This document shows, one piece after another, positions 11,594 to 23,639 of a stretch of 64,000 bases of DNA (position 1 is its first letter; every line of letters begins with the position of its first letter). The position numbers and the translations under genes are program-made. This stretch comes from Dugong dugon. Lineage: Eukaryota > Chordata > Mammalia > Sirenia > Dugongidae. The stretch is taken from contig CM057468.1 in the NCBI GenBank assembly GCA_030035585.1, forward strand, positions 50,712,145 through 50,776,144. The letters run 5' to 3'. The notes under the pieces are model-generated. The model was not told where the DNA came from. It ran no database searches and was given only the letters and a program-made list of their open reading frames with translations.

Positions 11594-11801
11594 CAGGGTT
11601 CCTCAATCTCGGCACTGCTGACATTTTGGGCTGGATGATGCTTTGTTGTGGGAACGCCCCTGTGCACTGTATGCAGCATCCATGACCTCTACCCACCGGA
11701 TGCTAGTAGCAACCCCTTTCCAGCCAAAAATGTCTTCAGATATTGCCAATGTCCCCAGCGGAGAGGGGACAGCAAAATTGTCGCTGGTTGAGAAAACACT
11801 G
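11594..11801 (+). mobile_element. MER20 hAT-Charlie element
   Basis: CAGGGTTCCTCAATCTCGGC at the start, ACATTTTGGGCTGGATGATG, CCTCTACCCACCGGATGC, and GGTTGAGAAAACACTG at the end. Nearly complete and better preserved than the copy at 4.3 kb. Confidence 0.85.
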
Positions 11802-11891
11802 ACTCAGAAAGAGAGAAATGAGGATGAAGCAAAAACATGACTTTTACCACAGCTTTCCTTTTCTAAACCACTTGAATTCAATATCATTGTG

Positions 11892-11960
11892 GCAGAGGGT
11901 TGCTACGAGTTGGAACTGACTCAGTGGCAATGGATTTGCTTTGGAGTTTTTCTTTTTTTT
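11892..11960 (+). mobile_element. AfroSINE tail fragment
   Basis: GGGTTGCTACGAGTTGGAAC followed by GACTCAGTGGCAATGG and a T-rich run: the SINE tail without a head. Confidence 0.65.
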
Positions 11961-11977
11961 TGGTTGGTTTGTTTTTT

Positions 11978-12260
11978 GATGGTAGGTTGAATAATCATCC
12001 CCCTCCAACCAAAAAAAAAAAAAGACACCAAGTCCTAATCCCTGGAATCTACAAATGTTATCTTATTTGGAAAAACGATCTTAACCAGATGTGATTATAT
12101 TAAGGATCTGTGATAGGGAGATTATACTGGGTCAGGTGGGCCCTAAATGCCATCACAGTGTCCTTATAAGAGAGAGGCAGATTTCTCACACACAGACACA
12201 CACACGTGCATGCACATGCGTGCAAGAAGAGTATGCGTTGATAGAGCAGAGAGATGCTTG
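11978..12260 (+). mobile_element. MLT1-type MaLR LTR fragment
   Basis: Follows the 5' half of MLT1 LTRs: TTGAATAATCATCCCC, CCTAATCCCTGGAATCT, TTATTTGGAAAAACGATC, GTGGGCCCTAA, GTGTCCTTATAAGAGAGAGG, then a CA-rich stretch (12188-12222). Fossil, incomplete, no coding sequence. Confidence 0.6.
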
Positions 12261-12329
12261 TATAGGTGTAAGCCTGGCTAAAATAGAGACCATGGTAAGA
12301 CAGACCAAGTTCTAGGATCAGAGCTATCT

Positions 12330-13350
12330 AAAAGATACAGGACCCTAAAAGCTACACTGGTTGATTTAATTATTAAATAAAATATTCCATAGGATATATT
12401 ATTCCACACTCAAATAGTAGCTATTGGGGACTTAAAAAAAATTCCTGTCGCACCCATACTAAATTAGAATCCTTTAGTGTAGGATTACCCCAAGGATTCT
12501 GATGCCCTCTTAGGTGGAGAGCCTCTATACCAGAGTCACTTCCTGGTAAAAATAATATACAGAATAAAATACCATAAACTATAAATTGTATCCTTGATGT
12601 ATGCTTTAAACTAAATCAGCTTAGCATTTGCTAGGTTAAAACATCTCCCAAGATGTAGTCTCTCTGGGTTCCACCCAAAAAACTTCCCTAAACTAATCCC
12701 TTACCCTTCACTTTTCCCTTCCTAAGTATACAGTCCTTGGTTGGCTTAGAAAAGCACCTTGCTCATATTTTCTCACAAATATTTCTAGAACATCTCTAGC
12801 ATCTTTAACTGCCCTCCCTTATCTTTTCACAACATTTATCCATCTAACAGTATCTTACAGAACAAAGGAATCTTGTAAAAGTAAAGTCCCAATAATATAC
12901 TATATAATAAACGAAAATTTATAAAAACTGCTCTGCTGCCCATTTATTCTAATTTGACTAAGTACATTTATAAAGTGAAATTCTCAATCACTTTTTACCA
13001 AAGATTTCTTCTAAAAGCATAACATTATGAACTGGCTCTACAGAAAGCTAATAAGCTAAAAGCATTCAATTCCATCTTTACTTACCACTAGCTACTAAGT
13101 AGCTAACGAAGTGTTAGGCTCTGTGAAGGATACAAAGTATACAGAAATCTCAGGGATTTAAAAACAACTTCACCAACACCAGGGTAGAAAAAAGGGTGAT
13201 TTGGGAAGGGGAACTAAATATAATCCTAAAATGAATTGGGGGTGGGGGGTGGGAGGAGCTGCCAGCTTTACCCTAGGCTAGATTTGTTCATGACTAAAGC
13301 TAAAACAAAGCAACACAAGTTAGTGTTCAGATAAATAAGGTATACATTAG
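12330..13350. other. No recognised feature
   Basis: Unique-looking sequence with a G-rich patch near 13236-13256. Nothing else supported. Confidence 0.45.
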
Positions 13351-13355
13351 CTCTT

Positions 13356-13845
13356 TGTCTTCATTATCTAGTGCTGCTATAAAAGAAGTACCACAAGGGG
13401 ATGGCTTTAACAAAGAGAAATTCACTCTCTCATAGTCTAGGAGGCTAGAAGTCCAAATTCAGGGCATCAGCTCCAGGGGAAGGCTTTTTCTCTCTGTCGG
13501 ATCTGGAGGAAGGTCCTGGACTAGGAGCTTTTCAGAGCAGGGACCCTGGGTCCAAAGGACATGCTTTTCTCCTGACACTACTTTCTTGGTGGTATGAGGT
13601 CCCCCGTTTATCTGCTCACTTCTCTCTTTTATAAAAATCTCAAAAGAGATTGGCTTAAACTGTAGATTAATTCTGTAGATCAAGTCTACACAACTGCCAC
13701 TAATCCTACCTCATTAACATCACAGAGATAAGATTTACAACACATAGGAAAAGCACATCAGATGATAAAATGGTGGACAATCATGGGAATCATGGCCTAG
13801 TCAAGCTGACAGATATTTTTGGGGTACACAGTTCAATACATGACA
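13356..13845 (-). mobile_element. MaLR/ERVL-type solo LTR (copy A) with 5-bp duplication
   Basis: Minus-strand LTR. On that strand it starts TGTCATGTATTGAACTGTGT and ends GCACTAGATAATGAAGACA, typical TG...CA ends. The flanks are a perfect CTCTT duplication at 13351-13355 and 13846-13850. It resembles MLT1/MST-like LTRs and is a sister of copies B (37.4 kb) and C (42.8 kb). Internal landmarks include a TTTTATAAAAG TATA-like box and the shared CACCAAGAAAG block. Solo fossil with no coding interior. Confidence 0.85.
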
Positions 13846-13912
13846 CTCTTTCCCCCCTCCAACAAATAACTTTATCAATGTATGCATCTCCCCAGCTATT
13901 TCTGTTTACCTA

Positions 13913-14044
13913 ATCCTTTGACTCATAGCGACCCTACAGGACAGAGTAGAACTGCCCCATAGGGTTCCCAAGGAGCAACTAGTGGATTCCAACTTCCAAC
14001 CTTCTGGTTAGCAGCTGAGCTCTTAACCACTGTGCCACCAGGGC
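13913..14044 (-). mobile_element. AfroSINE, 45-nt-deletion form
   Basis: Minus-strand SINE: tail GACTCATAGCGACCCTACAG, direct junction GGTTCCCAAGGAGCAACTAG, head ending TGTGCCACCAGGGCT. Confidence 0.82.
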
Positions 14045-14075
14045 TAGCTCGCTCTCACTGTCTTTGTCTCTGCCT

Positions 14076-14103
14076 GTCTCTCTCTCTCTCTCTATATATA
14101 TAC
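14076..14103. repeat. (TC)n then (TA)n microsatellite
   Basis: CTCTCTCTCTCTCT run joined to TATATATATA. Confidence 0.9.
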
Positions 14104-14555
14104 GATTAAATATGATGATAAGTATGCAAAGTACATGGGCCACAGGGAGTGCTCAATAAATACTGGCTATTATCCTTATGCATTTGAAATCAAGTCACAA
14201 AGGTGGCTGTCTGATCTACACAGCTGAATCCCTTTTTCCATCTGTAAAATGGGACATAAAAGGTTCCAGAGCTGAGTCTAGATCTCAGTGATTTTGCAAT
14301 ACTAATGGAAAAACAAGGAAGGGAGGGTGGGAAGAAAAAACTAACCGTTTTTTTTTAACTTCAAAGATTTTACCTTATTCACAATGAAGACAGTCTTTTA
14401 CTTTGCCAACTAATTTAGCTGTTCATTGTCTTAAATCTTGCCACTTCTGAAAAGGATTTTTGTTTTTCCTTTGCATTACCAGAAGGCTCATTAAAAAGAC
14501 TTTCCCAAAACAGTGTGTTCTCAAGGTAAACATCCAGGCATGCTCTCTCCGGCCA

Positions 14556-14745
14556 TATTTCTCAAAGTTTGTCCACACACCCTGCTGTCTCAGAATTTCC
14601 TAGGGCACTTTTTACAAATATATAGATTGCCTGGGACCTGCCCAAGATCTTCTGAATCAGAACTTCTTAGAAATGGGCCTCAAAATTTGCATTCAAAAAC
14701 AAGTTTTCTGAAGATTAAAAAAGAAAGTGGCTCACAATGTGTGAT
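14556..14745 (+). mobile_element. MER5-like hAT fragment
   Basis: TTTCTCAAAGTTTGTCCACA, GCCTGGGACCTGCCCAAGAT, TTCTGAATCAGAACTTCTTA, CAAAATTTGCATTC keep the order of MER5A-type elements but are strongly diverged. Confidence 0.45.
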
Positions 14746-15120
14746 GAATAAATGAACATATAGAGGAAAGTTTCCCTGAGTGATTCTAATACAGACTAAA
14801 ATATAAGAACCGCTGCTTCATTCTAGAAAAATAGAGAATCTGTTTGAAGTTTTTTTTTTCCAAAAAAAAAAAAAAAAAGTTAGTCTGTTCTTTCCACCCT
14901 CCCTTCCATATTTTTTCCATTAGTATCCCCAAATCATTGAGATCTAGACTCAGCTTAAGAACCCTGTTGTATCCCATTTTACAGATAGAAAAAAGGATTC
15001 AGCTATGTAGATTAGATAACCACCTTTGTGATCAGATTTCAAAGGCACAAGGATAATAGCCAATATTTGTTGAGCACTCACTGTGGTCCACGTACTCTGC
15101 ATACTTATCATCATACTGAT

Positions 15121-15280
15121 CATCCTGGAGGCACAGTGGTTAAGGCTTGGCTTTTAAACAAAAGGTCAGCAGTTGGAATCCACCAGGCACTCCTTGGAAA
15201 CTCTATGAGGCAGTTCCATTTTGTCCTATAGGGTTACTATGAGTCAGAATTGACTCGACAGCAATGGGTTGGGTTTGGTT
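15121..15280 (+). mobile_element. AfroSINE, 45-nt-deletion form
   Basis: Head CTGGAGGCACAGTGGTTAAG, junction CACTCCTTGGAAACTCTATG, tail GGGTTACTATGAGTCAGAAT with GTTGGGTTTGGTT end. A short GTTGAGCACTCACTGTGG block just upstream (15065-15110) looks like a MIR remnant. Confidence 0.87.
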
Positions 15281-15284
15281 AATG

Positions 15285-15775
15285 CTCTTCAGAAATTTCA
15301 ACCACATCACATTCTAAGACTTTACATTCCCACCAGCAATATGAGAGCACCTGTTAGCCTCTATCCTCTTCAAGACTATCATCAAACTTTGATGGTCAAA
15401 TAGGTGAAAATGGTAATTCATAGTTTTTTTAAAATATATTTTGATGTTGTTGTTGGGAATATACACAGAATATACACCAATTCAACAATTTCTACAGGTA
15501 CAATTCAGTGACACTGAATCTCTTAGTTTTAATTTACAAAATTTGTATTATGCGTGAGGTTGAATACCTTTACATATGTTTAAGAACCATCTGGATTTCC
15601 TTTTCTGCAAATTATTTGTTCATGATCTTTGCCCACTTTTTAGTTGTTTTATCAATTTCTAAGTACTCTTTATGCATTAAGGAAGTTAGCCTTTTGTCTG
15701 TACTATAAGTTGCAAATATTTTTCCCAGTTCCTGCATTATCATTTATTAATTTATTGTTTCTTTTACCATTCTTA
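15285..15775 (-). mobile_element. Old L1 (L1M-type) fragment
   Basis: Antisense L1 3' region: TTCCCACCAGCAATATGAGAG, TTTTCTGCAAATTATTTGTTC, TTTGCCCACTTTTTAGTTG, GCCTTTTGTCTGTA. This is the characteristic order of L1M ORF2 end/3'UTR read in reverse. Heavily diverged. Confidence 0.6.
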
Positions 15776-16135
15776 ACCAAACTATAAATTTCTCCCATGA
15801 AAGCAAGGACATTTCTTTTGTATATCCCCAGGGTAGTGCTTTTCAGATCTTCAGATCTCATAAAACAGCAAAATCAAAAAAGGGAAGAGGACTAGCATTT
15901 TAAGAGGTGGTCAAATACGAGAATTCGAAAAACACTAATTACCATAGGTGGCATCTACTTTGGGTTATCTGCCCAATTCCATTCCACATGATGCAGCAAG
16001 TACAACCAAGTTTTAATAATTTGATACAGTTTGTTGAACAGGAAAGGGATGGGTGCTAGACGAATGTCTCTCCTGGTACTATGAAAAGTCAGGAGCTGCT
16101 GGTGGCCATACTTTCCATAAAGAGTACTAGGATGT
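15776..16135. other. No confident feature
   Basis: The block AGCAAGGACATTTCTTTTGTA...CCCCAGGGTAGTGCTT near 15800-15845 resembles an L2 3' end, too weakly to call. The rest is unique-looking. Confidence 0.35.
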
Positions 16136-16290
16136 GAAATGGAATAAGCAGAATAGAAACAATGGGAACGTTCACACATTGTAAAGAATGTAACCAATGT
16201 CACTGAACAACTCGTGAAGAAATTGTTGAATGGGAAACTAAAATTCTATGTAAACCTCCACCAAAAACACAGTATTATTAAAAAGAGAGA
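16136..16290 (+). repeat. Unclassified interspersed repeat, copy 1
   Basis: About 150 bp that aligns by eye with 46550-46715: both carry AATGTAACCAATGTCACTGA-like, then a GAATGGGAAACTA-like block, then a CACCAAAAAYA stretch and an A-rich end. The A-rich 3' end suggests a LINE 3'UTR, possibly L1, but I cannot name the family. Confidence 0.4.
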
Positions 16291-16635
16291 GATGGATGTG
16301 GAGAGAGATATACTAGGATGTGGTCCTCTGCAGCAAGAGAAGGAACGATACACAGTGAGGAACAAAGAGAAAAGATTTAGTATGTCCTGTTACCATTAGA
16401 GTCCCTGAGTCCTAGCCCTTGGATCCCATGGACACTCTCTGCATCTTTACCATAAATATTCTCTTCTTTGCTTACACAAATTAGAATGGATTTCTATTAC
16501 TTATCACCAAAAGGGGCCTACTTACTACAATTACCATCCACTCAGATCATTTCATAAAGGGGCATTTTAACACCAAAAACTCAGGCAAGATACAAGCTTG
16601 GATGTTAAAAAAGGAATATTCATTTAATGCTAGCG
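16291..16635. other. No recognised feature
   Basis: Unique-looking sequence leading to the RTE target duplication. Confidence 0.45.
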
Positions 16636-16646
16636 ATGTTCCAGAA

Positions 16647-19609
16647 CCGCACATCTGTCAGTTTCTCATACTGTAGTGGCCTGTGTGTTGCTGTGATGCT
16701 GGAAGCTATGCCACTGGTATTTCAAATACTAACCTATGGTGGACAGCTTTTAGCTGGGCTTCTAGACTAACACAAACAAGGAAGAAGGACTTGGTGGTCT
16801 ACTTCTGAAAAAATTAGCCCATGAAAACCTCATGAATAGAGTGGAACATTGTCTGATATAGTGCCAGAAGATAAGCCCCTCAGGTTGGAAGGCACTCAAG
16901 ACTGGGGAAGAACTGCCTCATCAAAGTAGAGTCAATCTTAATGACGTAGATGGAGTCAAGCTTTCGGGACCTCCATTTGCTGATGTGGTACAACTCAAAA
17001 TGAGAAGAAACAGCTGCAAACATCCATTAATAATTGGAACATGGAATGTAGGAAGTATGAATCTAGGAAAGTCTGAAGTTGTCAAAAATGAAATGGAACA
17101 CATAAACATCAATATCCTAGGCATTAGTGAGCTGAAATGGACTGGTATTGGCCATTTCGAATTGGAAAATCATACGGTCTACTATGTGGAGAATGACAAA
17201 TTGAAGAGGATGGCATTGCATTCCTCGTCAAAAAGAACATTTCAAGATCTGTCCTGAAGTACAATGCTGTCTGTGATAATAACCACATGCCTACAAGGAA
17301 GATGAGTTAATACAACTATTATTCAAATTTATACATGAACCACTAAGGCCAAAGATGAAGAAATTGAAGATTTTTACCAACTTCTGCAGTCTGAAATTGA
17401 TCAAACATGCAGTCAAGATACATTGATAATTACTGGTGACTGGAATGCAAAAGTTGGAAATAAACATGAAGGATTGGTAATTGGAAAATACAGCCTTGGG
17501 GATAGAAACGATGCTGGAGATCGCATGATAGAATTCTGCAAGACCAACGACTTCTTCATTGCAAATACCATTTCCCACCAACATAAATGGCAACTATACA
17601 CGTGGACCTCAACAGATGGAATACACAGGAATCAAAATGACTACATCTGTGGAAAGAGACAATGGAAAAGCCTAATATCAGTCAGAACAAGGCCAGGGGC
17701 TCACTGTGGAACAGATGATATCAATTGCTCATATTCCAGTTCAAGCTGAAGCTGAAGAAAATTAGAATAAGTCCACGGGAGCCAAAGTACGACCTTGAGT
17801 ATATTCCACCTGAATTCAGAAACCATCGCAAGAACAGAGCTGACTCATTACACACTAATGACCAAAGACCAGATGAGTTGTGGAATGACATCAAGGACAT
17901 CATACGTGAAGAAAGCAAGAGGTCATTAAAAAGACAGGAAAGAAAGAAAAGACCAAAATGGATGTCAGAAGAGACTCTGAAACTTGCTTTTGAATGGAGA
18001 GTAGCTAAATCAAAAGGAAGAAATGATGAAGTAAAAGAGGTGAACAGAAGATTTCAAAGGGCAGCTTGAGAAGACAATGTATTATTATGAAATGTGCAAA
18101 GACCTGGAGTTAGAAAAAGGGAAGAACACACTCGGCGTTTCTGAAGTTGAAAAAACTGAAGAAAAAATACCAGTTGATCTCTTTCAACAAACAGATGAAG
18201 TGCTGGAAGTGCTCACTCATCTATGCCAAGAAATTTGAAAGACAGCGACCGGCCAACTAACTGGAAGAGATTAATAACTGTACTCATTCCAAAGAAAGGT
18301 GATCCAACAGAATGCAGAAATTATCAAACAATATCATTAATATCACATATAAGTAAGATTTTGCTGAAGAGCATTCAAAAGCGGTTGCAGCAGTACATCA
18401 ACAGGGAACTGCCAAAAAGTCAAGCTGGATTCAGAGGAAGATGAGGAACAAGGGATATCACTGCTAATGTCAGATGGATCATGGCTAAAAGCAGAAAATA
18501 CCAGAAAGGTGTTTACCTGGGTTTTACTGACTATGCAGAAGCATTCGACTGTGTGGATCATAACAAATTATGGGTAAAATTATGAAGAATAAGAATTCCA
18601 AAACACCTAATTGTGTCATGCAGAACCTGTACAGAGACCAAGAGGCAGTCGTTCAAAAAAAAAACAAGGAGATACTGCATGGTTTAAAATCAGGAAAGGT
18701 GCGTGTCAGGGTTGCATCCTTTCAGCATACTTATTCAACCTGTATGTTGAGCAAATAACCTGAGAAGCTGGACTATATGAAGAAGAATGCACCATCAGGA
18801 TTGGTGGAACACTCACTAACAACCTGTGATACGCAGACAACACAATCTTGCTTGCTGAAAGTGAAGACGGCTTGAAGAATTTTCTGATGAAGATCAAAGA
18901 CTACACACTTCATATGGATTGCACTTCAACATAAAGAAAACAAAAATCCTCACAACTGGACCAATAAGTAACACCATAATAAACAGAGAAAAGATTGAAG
19001 TTGTCAAGGATTTCATTTTACTTGGATCCACAATCAACACCCGTGGAAGCTGCAGTCGAGAAATCAAACAACGTGTTGCACTGGGCAAATCTGCTGCAAA
19101 AGACCTCTTTCAAGTGTTAAAAACCAAAGATGTCACTTTAAGGACTAAGGTGCACCTGACTCAAGCCACGGTGTTTTCAATCGCTTCATGTGCATGCGAA
19201 AGCTGCAAAATGAATAAAGAAGACTGAAGAACTGATGTCTTTCAATTATGATGTTGGTGAAGAATATCGAATATACCATGGACTGCAAAAAGAACGAACA
19301 AATCTGTCTTGGAAGAATTACAGCCAGAATGCTCCTTAGAAGCAAGGATGGCAAGACTTCATCTCACATACTTCGGACACATTATCATGAGGGACCAGTC
19401 CCTGAAAAAGGACATCATGCTTGGTAAAGTAGCAGGTCAGCAAAAAAAGAGGAAGACCCTCAACGAGATGGACTGATGCAGTGACTGCAACAAGGGGCTC
19501 AAGCATAACAATTGTGAGGATGGCACCGGACCAGTCAGTGTTTCATTCTGTTGCACACAGGGTTGTTATGAGTCGGAACCTACTCAACGGCACCTAACAA
19601 CATAGCAAC
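16647..19609 (+). mobile_element. Near full-length RTE (BovB-like) LINE with 11-bp target duplication
   Basis: Flanked by perfect ATGTTCCAGAA duplications at 16636-16646 and 19610-19620; length 2963 bp, close to the RTE/BovB norm of about 3.2 kb. Endonuclease signatures: GTWNVGSMN (about 17036), ILGISELKWTG (about 17115), GDWNAKVGN (about 17436) and IANTISHQHKWQLYTWTS. RT signatures: VLIPKKGDPTECRNYQ (about 18280), SQAGFRG, FTDYAEAFDCVDHNKL (about 18518), and YADN at 18830-18841 where active elements have YADD. The C-terminal part reads LLGSTINTRGSCSREIKQRV and KEDQ-like decayed blocks. The reading is split over three frames with stops, so it is dead. The 3' end GAGTCGGAACCTACTCAACG...CACCTAACAACA is the tail shared with AfroSINEs. 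Confidence 0.94.
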
Positions 19610-19639
19610 ATGTTCCAGAAATAGGTGTAAAGTCTCTAA

Positions 19640-20150
19640 AAGGCAGCATGAAACGAGAGATAAGATCACTGCTCTTATAAGGTTTACATTCTAGTGAGAG
19701 TATCCAGATAATAAAGTAATTTAAAATCATAATTGCATATCATGATAAATAGTGTACAGAAAATAAAAAAGGTAATGGGATAGAGGAGGATGAGGATGGT
19801 ACCATTCTGGAAGGGTGGTTAGATAGTAATACTTGTCTGAGAAGGTGCTATCTGAATCGAGACCAGAAATGATGAAAAAGAGACAGTCGTGTAATTTAGG
19901 AAGAGAGTTCCAGATAGAGAAAAAAAGAAGTGCAAAGGCCCCACGTCAAAAAATAAAATAAAATAAAATAAAAGCCCCAAGTCAGAAATAAGCTGTGGCA
20001 TTTCTGAGGGATTAAAAGAAGGGCAATGTGGATGGAGTATAGTGAATGAGGCGGATGGTAAGGGAACGTCTAAGAGGGAAAGATGTAACTTGGTGAAGTA
20101 AAGGTCAGATCATGTAGTAGGTGGTTGTAAGGCTTTGAAAATAACTTGAG
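19640..20150 (-). mobile_element. L2 LINE 3' region
   Basis: Antisense L2 landmarks in order: GGTTTACATTCTAGTGAGAG, GAGTTCCAGATAGAG, AAGTGCAAAGGCCCC, GGATGGAGTATAGTGAATGAG, GGTCAGATCATGTAG. A (AAAAT)n expansion sits inside at 19949-19975. It directly follows the RTE. Confidence 0.75.
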
Positions 20151-23100
20151 CTTTATGAAAACTCACCATATTTGTCTTTAATTCTCATTCTGCCTTGAAT
20201 CAATGAAAACTTTAACAGAAGAGTCTTTAAAAAGTACCGTGTCCCTAAGTACTTAACATAATCCTGAGGCTAGACAGGAATGAACATTTCCCTAAGTAGA
20301 AAACATCTCTTCTGGTTTTTTTTTTTGTTTTTTTTTTAAATTTTAGGACAAAAGCAAAGCCATCTTAAAGGAAAGGAGAACAATCCAGGAGGATAGAAAG
20401 AAACTACCCCAAATCCTGTCCCATTTATCATTCTGTGAATGGATTTAGTATGAGGAAGACTGTACAAGGGTCTTTGAACTATTCTGTAAGAAGGTAATGA
20501 AAGCTTAAGCTCTCCCTAGCTGTAAACATAACATACTTTATTTACTGAATCAGACACTAATAAGGGAAACTATTTTCAGAAGAGAAAAAAAGGAAACCAA
20601 GCTCTTGACTTCATCGTTGCTATGAGTCGGAATCCAAGCGACAGCACACAACAACATCAAGAATAGCCAGCTAGTGGTCAACAAAGTTGCAAGGTTTAAT
20701 CTTATCTTTATAACTGTGATAAAGGAAGAACTTCCTGTGTGTAGTGAAATGAATACTAGAATTAGGGATGAGGGATGCTTTGCCTCAATATTTCCTTCTC
20801 TGAAAGTATATTAACACAGGAGACCAACCTGTTAAAAGAGATTTGGACATAGTACATACACCTCATGGAAAAGTGGTATCTCCAGATCCTCCCAGACAAC
20901 TAATCTGTGTACACTAAGCAAGTAGTTAAACCTAAGATTAATATCAGTCAGTAAAGTCAGATCTTTGAAACTATAATGTATTAATGAATCTTATCTTTTA
21001 CCATGTTAGAGATGTATTTAGTTAGCCCACTTAACAGCAGACCAAGAAGTAGACTGTTGAACACAGTCTATAAAGAGAAGTACTTTGTGAATGTGGTGTG
21101 AGTTAAAGAAATAAAAATCATTAGATACCTTGATCAAGACTTGATTCTGAGTGCATCCTCCTCAACACATTTCCAGCGTTTGGCAAAGTGCCCAAAGATG
21201 ATCAGCAGCAGTGTGTGGGAACAAGGGATATGGTCAACCTAAATTGTAAAGTCTCCCTCCAGTGGTCATATACACATAACAGGAAGAGTGGGAAAATCAC
21301 TGCAGCATCTGTGAGACTGACCAAAAATACTCTAAGCAAAAACAGATCACTACAATTAAGAAACAAAATCTTTAATTCAATACTAGCACCATATTTGTAG
21401 AGAGACCTCTTGTGCTTATCTGCTCTTACGATATTCACAAGTGTGAAAACTATTTTTGGAAGCAAAGAACCTACAGGTGAAACAAAACTAGAACACTTTT
21501 TCTCAGTATAGCTCTTTTTTAACAATAGCTGGCCATACGATATCCTCAGACAGCAGAGTATTTGTTTTATCTAATGGGTAGGTGTTCATTCTTCCTAAAA
21601 TAAGTATCAGTACCTCCCTTATATGTTAATTACACTTACCTAGAGTTTTGATACAAATTTAGTCACTAACCAAATGAATCACGTGGGAAAGGAAAATTAT
21701 TATCAGCATTATATACCTAATGTCTAATTTACAAAATATTTTTTTCAAAAATCACCTAGCTCTAGATAATTTACCTTACAGTAATGATATCAAAAGTACA
21801 GATGGGTCCTCTTGCCTCTTTCAATATTTACTTTCTTGGTGTTTCTACAACTATACAGCCTTTGACTAGCACTAGACCTGTATTATTTGCAAATCTCTTC
21901 GCAATAATTTGCTAGTGCTAATTACTTTTAACAAAGCTTAGATGTCCAAAATGTGGGAGGCATTTAATTAAAACATCTGTTGTCTTCTGCTAACCATTCA
22001 TTATTACAGTAAGGTATATAAAAGGATGGTAGATACTCAAATAAGCAATTACAATTTTAAAACAGCTTTTCAAAAGGTAACACATACAGAGTCTCACAAT
22101 TATGATTTTCTTGGTTATCCCAAGCCAAAAAGAGGGAAGGAGTCACGGAGAAAGGAGGAAGGTGGGAAAGGAGGGAGAGAAGCAGGCTGTGTAGCCTGGA
22201 ACAATTTTAGCCTGAAATGAGACTCAAAAAGAAAAAAAGCAAACTGCTCCCTCAAATAGTTAAGAAAAATATGATCTTTAAAAAAAAAAAAAATCCAACA
22301 GTTGGCATAAAGAACAAAAAATTATCTTATATACCAGACTTACTTAAGCACCTTTATTTTTCCACTATTGATTTACTCTAGAATACAAAGTAATTCATTT
22401 TGACATTCCAGGTGGAAAATGGATTGAGTGACATCACTTAGAAAAGGACACAGACACACACATGCACGCACACACACGAGTGTTTTTCAGAAAGATATTT
22501 AGTGTACAATTTCTACCAAACAGTGAAATTAAAAGTGTTATCATTTGTATATTATGTAACCCTAGTCTAGAATAAAAGAAACAGGAACCTGAAAGAGTAA
22601 CACATTATGCAAACATATACGTATTTAAATATATGATAGATTTAAGGTAGAAATGACCTCAAAATGACACAACCCATAAAAGTTCTTTGTTTACTGTGAT
22701 AAGGCCTCACAAGACATTCCTATAATCAGGCCCAATACCTTACCATAATTGCACAGTAGACCCCAAAAATAAGTAATACCACTTGAGGTCCAGTTGGTAG
22801 ATCTATATAACAAAAGTATCTCCGCATTCATAACAGTATGTCATCTCGCCTTATACATTCAACATACACAAGTTTCCAGAGGACCATTTGACGATTTCAC
22901 GGAAAGAAATGGCTGCTAAATCATACTCCAACTGAGCATTTTAACGCACCTCAAATGTTCTCTGAACCATTATTACAAGACCAATTCAGGAAGCATAAAG
23001 TAAAATTCCAACAATCCCCAAAGGCGCAGGCAAGAGTAAAATGTGACTAGCTTGACCTTAACAGGCTGTTCCGTTCCTAAGTAATGCGGAGAATTTTCTA
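20150..23100. other. Mostly unique sequence, possible intron
   Basis: No named repeat apart from an AfroSINE/RTE tail piece near 20602-20665 and a CA microsatellite near 22452-22480. Poly-T/poly-A tracts lie at 20320-20340 and 22278-22293. No exon with a convincing frame and splice sites was found. It is consistent with intron 1 of a minus-strand gene starting in the CpG island. Confidence 0.4.
20602..20665 (+). mobile_element. AfroSINE/RTE tail fragment
   Basis: GTTGCTATGAGTCGGAATCC, then GCGACAGCACACAACAACATC. Tail only. Confidence 0.6.
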
Positions 23101-23639
23101 AGCCTTCCCACCAGTCCTAAATTCTTTCCTCGTCCACCTCTACAGGCTCGACACACGCACACAAATGCACACCCCAAAGGATTGAAGTTTAATGGATGTA
23201 ATCTCGAGCTGTAATCCTAGGAACTGGTAGCATATACTAGACTCCCAATAAAGTGTTAAAAAGCCCTTCAGCAAAAAATACCCACCAACCAAACCACACG
23301 CTAGTCATCTCACTGTCGGATCCCTCAATCGACTCTCCTGGCCTCCACCCACCTCACTCCCCCACCCTCCAAAAAAGAAAAGCCCCGGCACCTCACTCGT
23401 TCCAGATAAATGTATCCAGGCTGGTAAAACACTGCCTTGGCAGCGAACGCCCCCAGAGCAGCGTGTGCTCGGCCCACAACCACTCTGGCCAAACAACTGG
23501 AGTCTCGTGCCTCGGAAGCAGCAGCAGTAGTTGCAGAAACCCTCTTCCCCCAAGAACTCCGAGCTCGGTAGAAAGCCAGGAGCCGGTGAAATCGCTCCCT
23601 CTCGGGATAGAACCCGAAGGTGTCAGTCACAGCAACACC

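Noticed and set aside
21188-21525. Overlapping 70- and 107-codon open frames as a gene
   Set aside because: The frames overlap on opposite strands, no domain is recognisable, no splice or start context stands out, and the base composition is like the surroundings.
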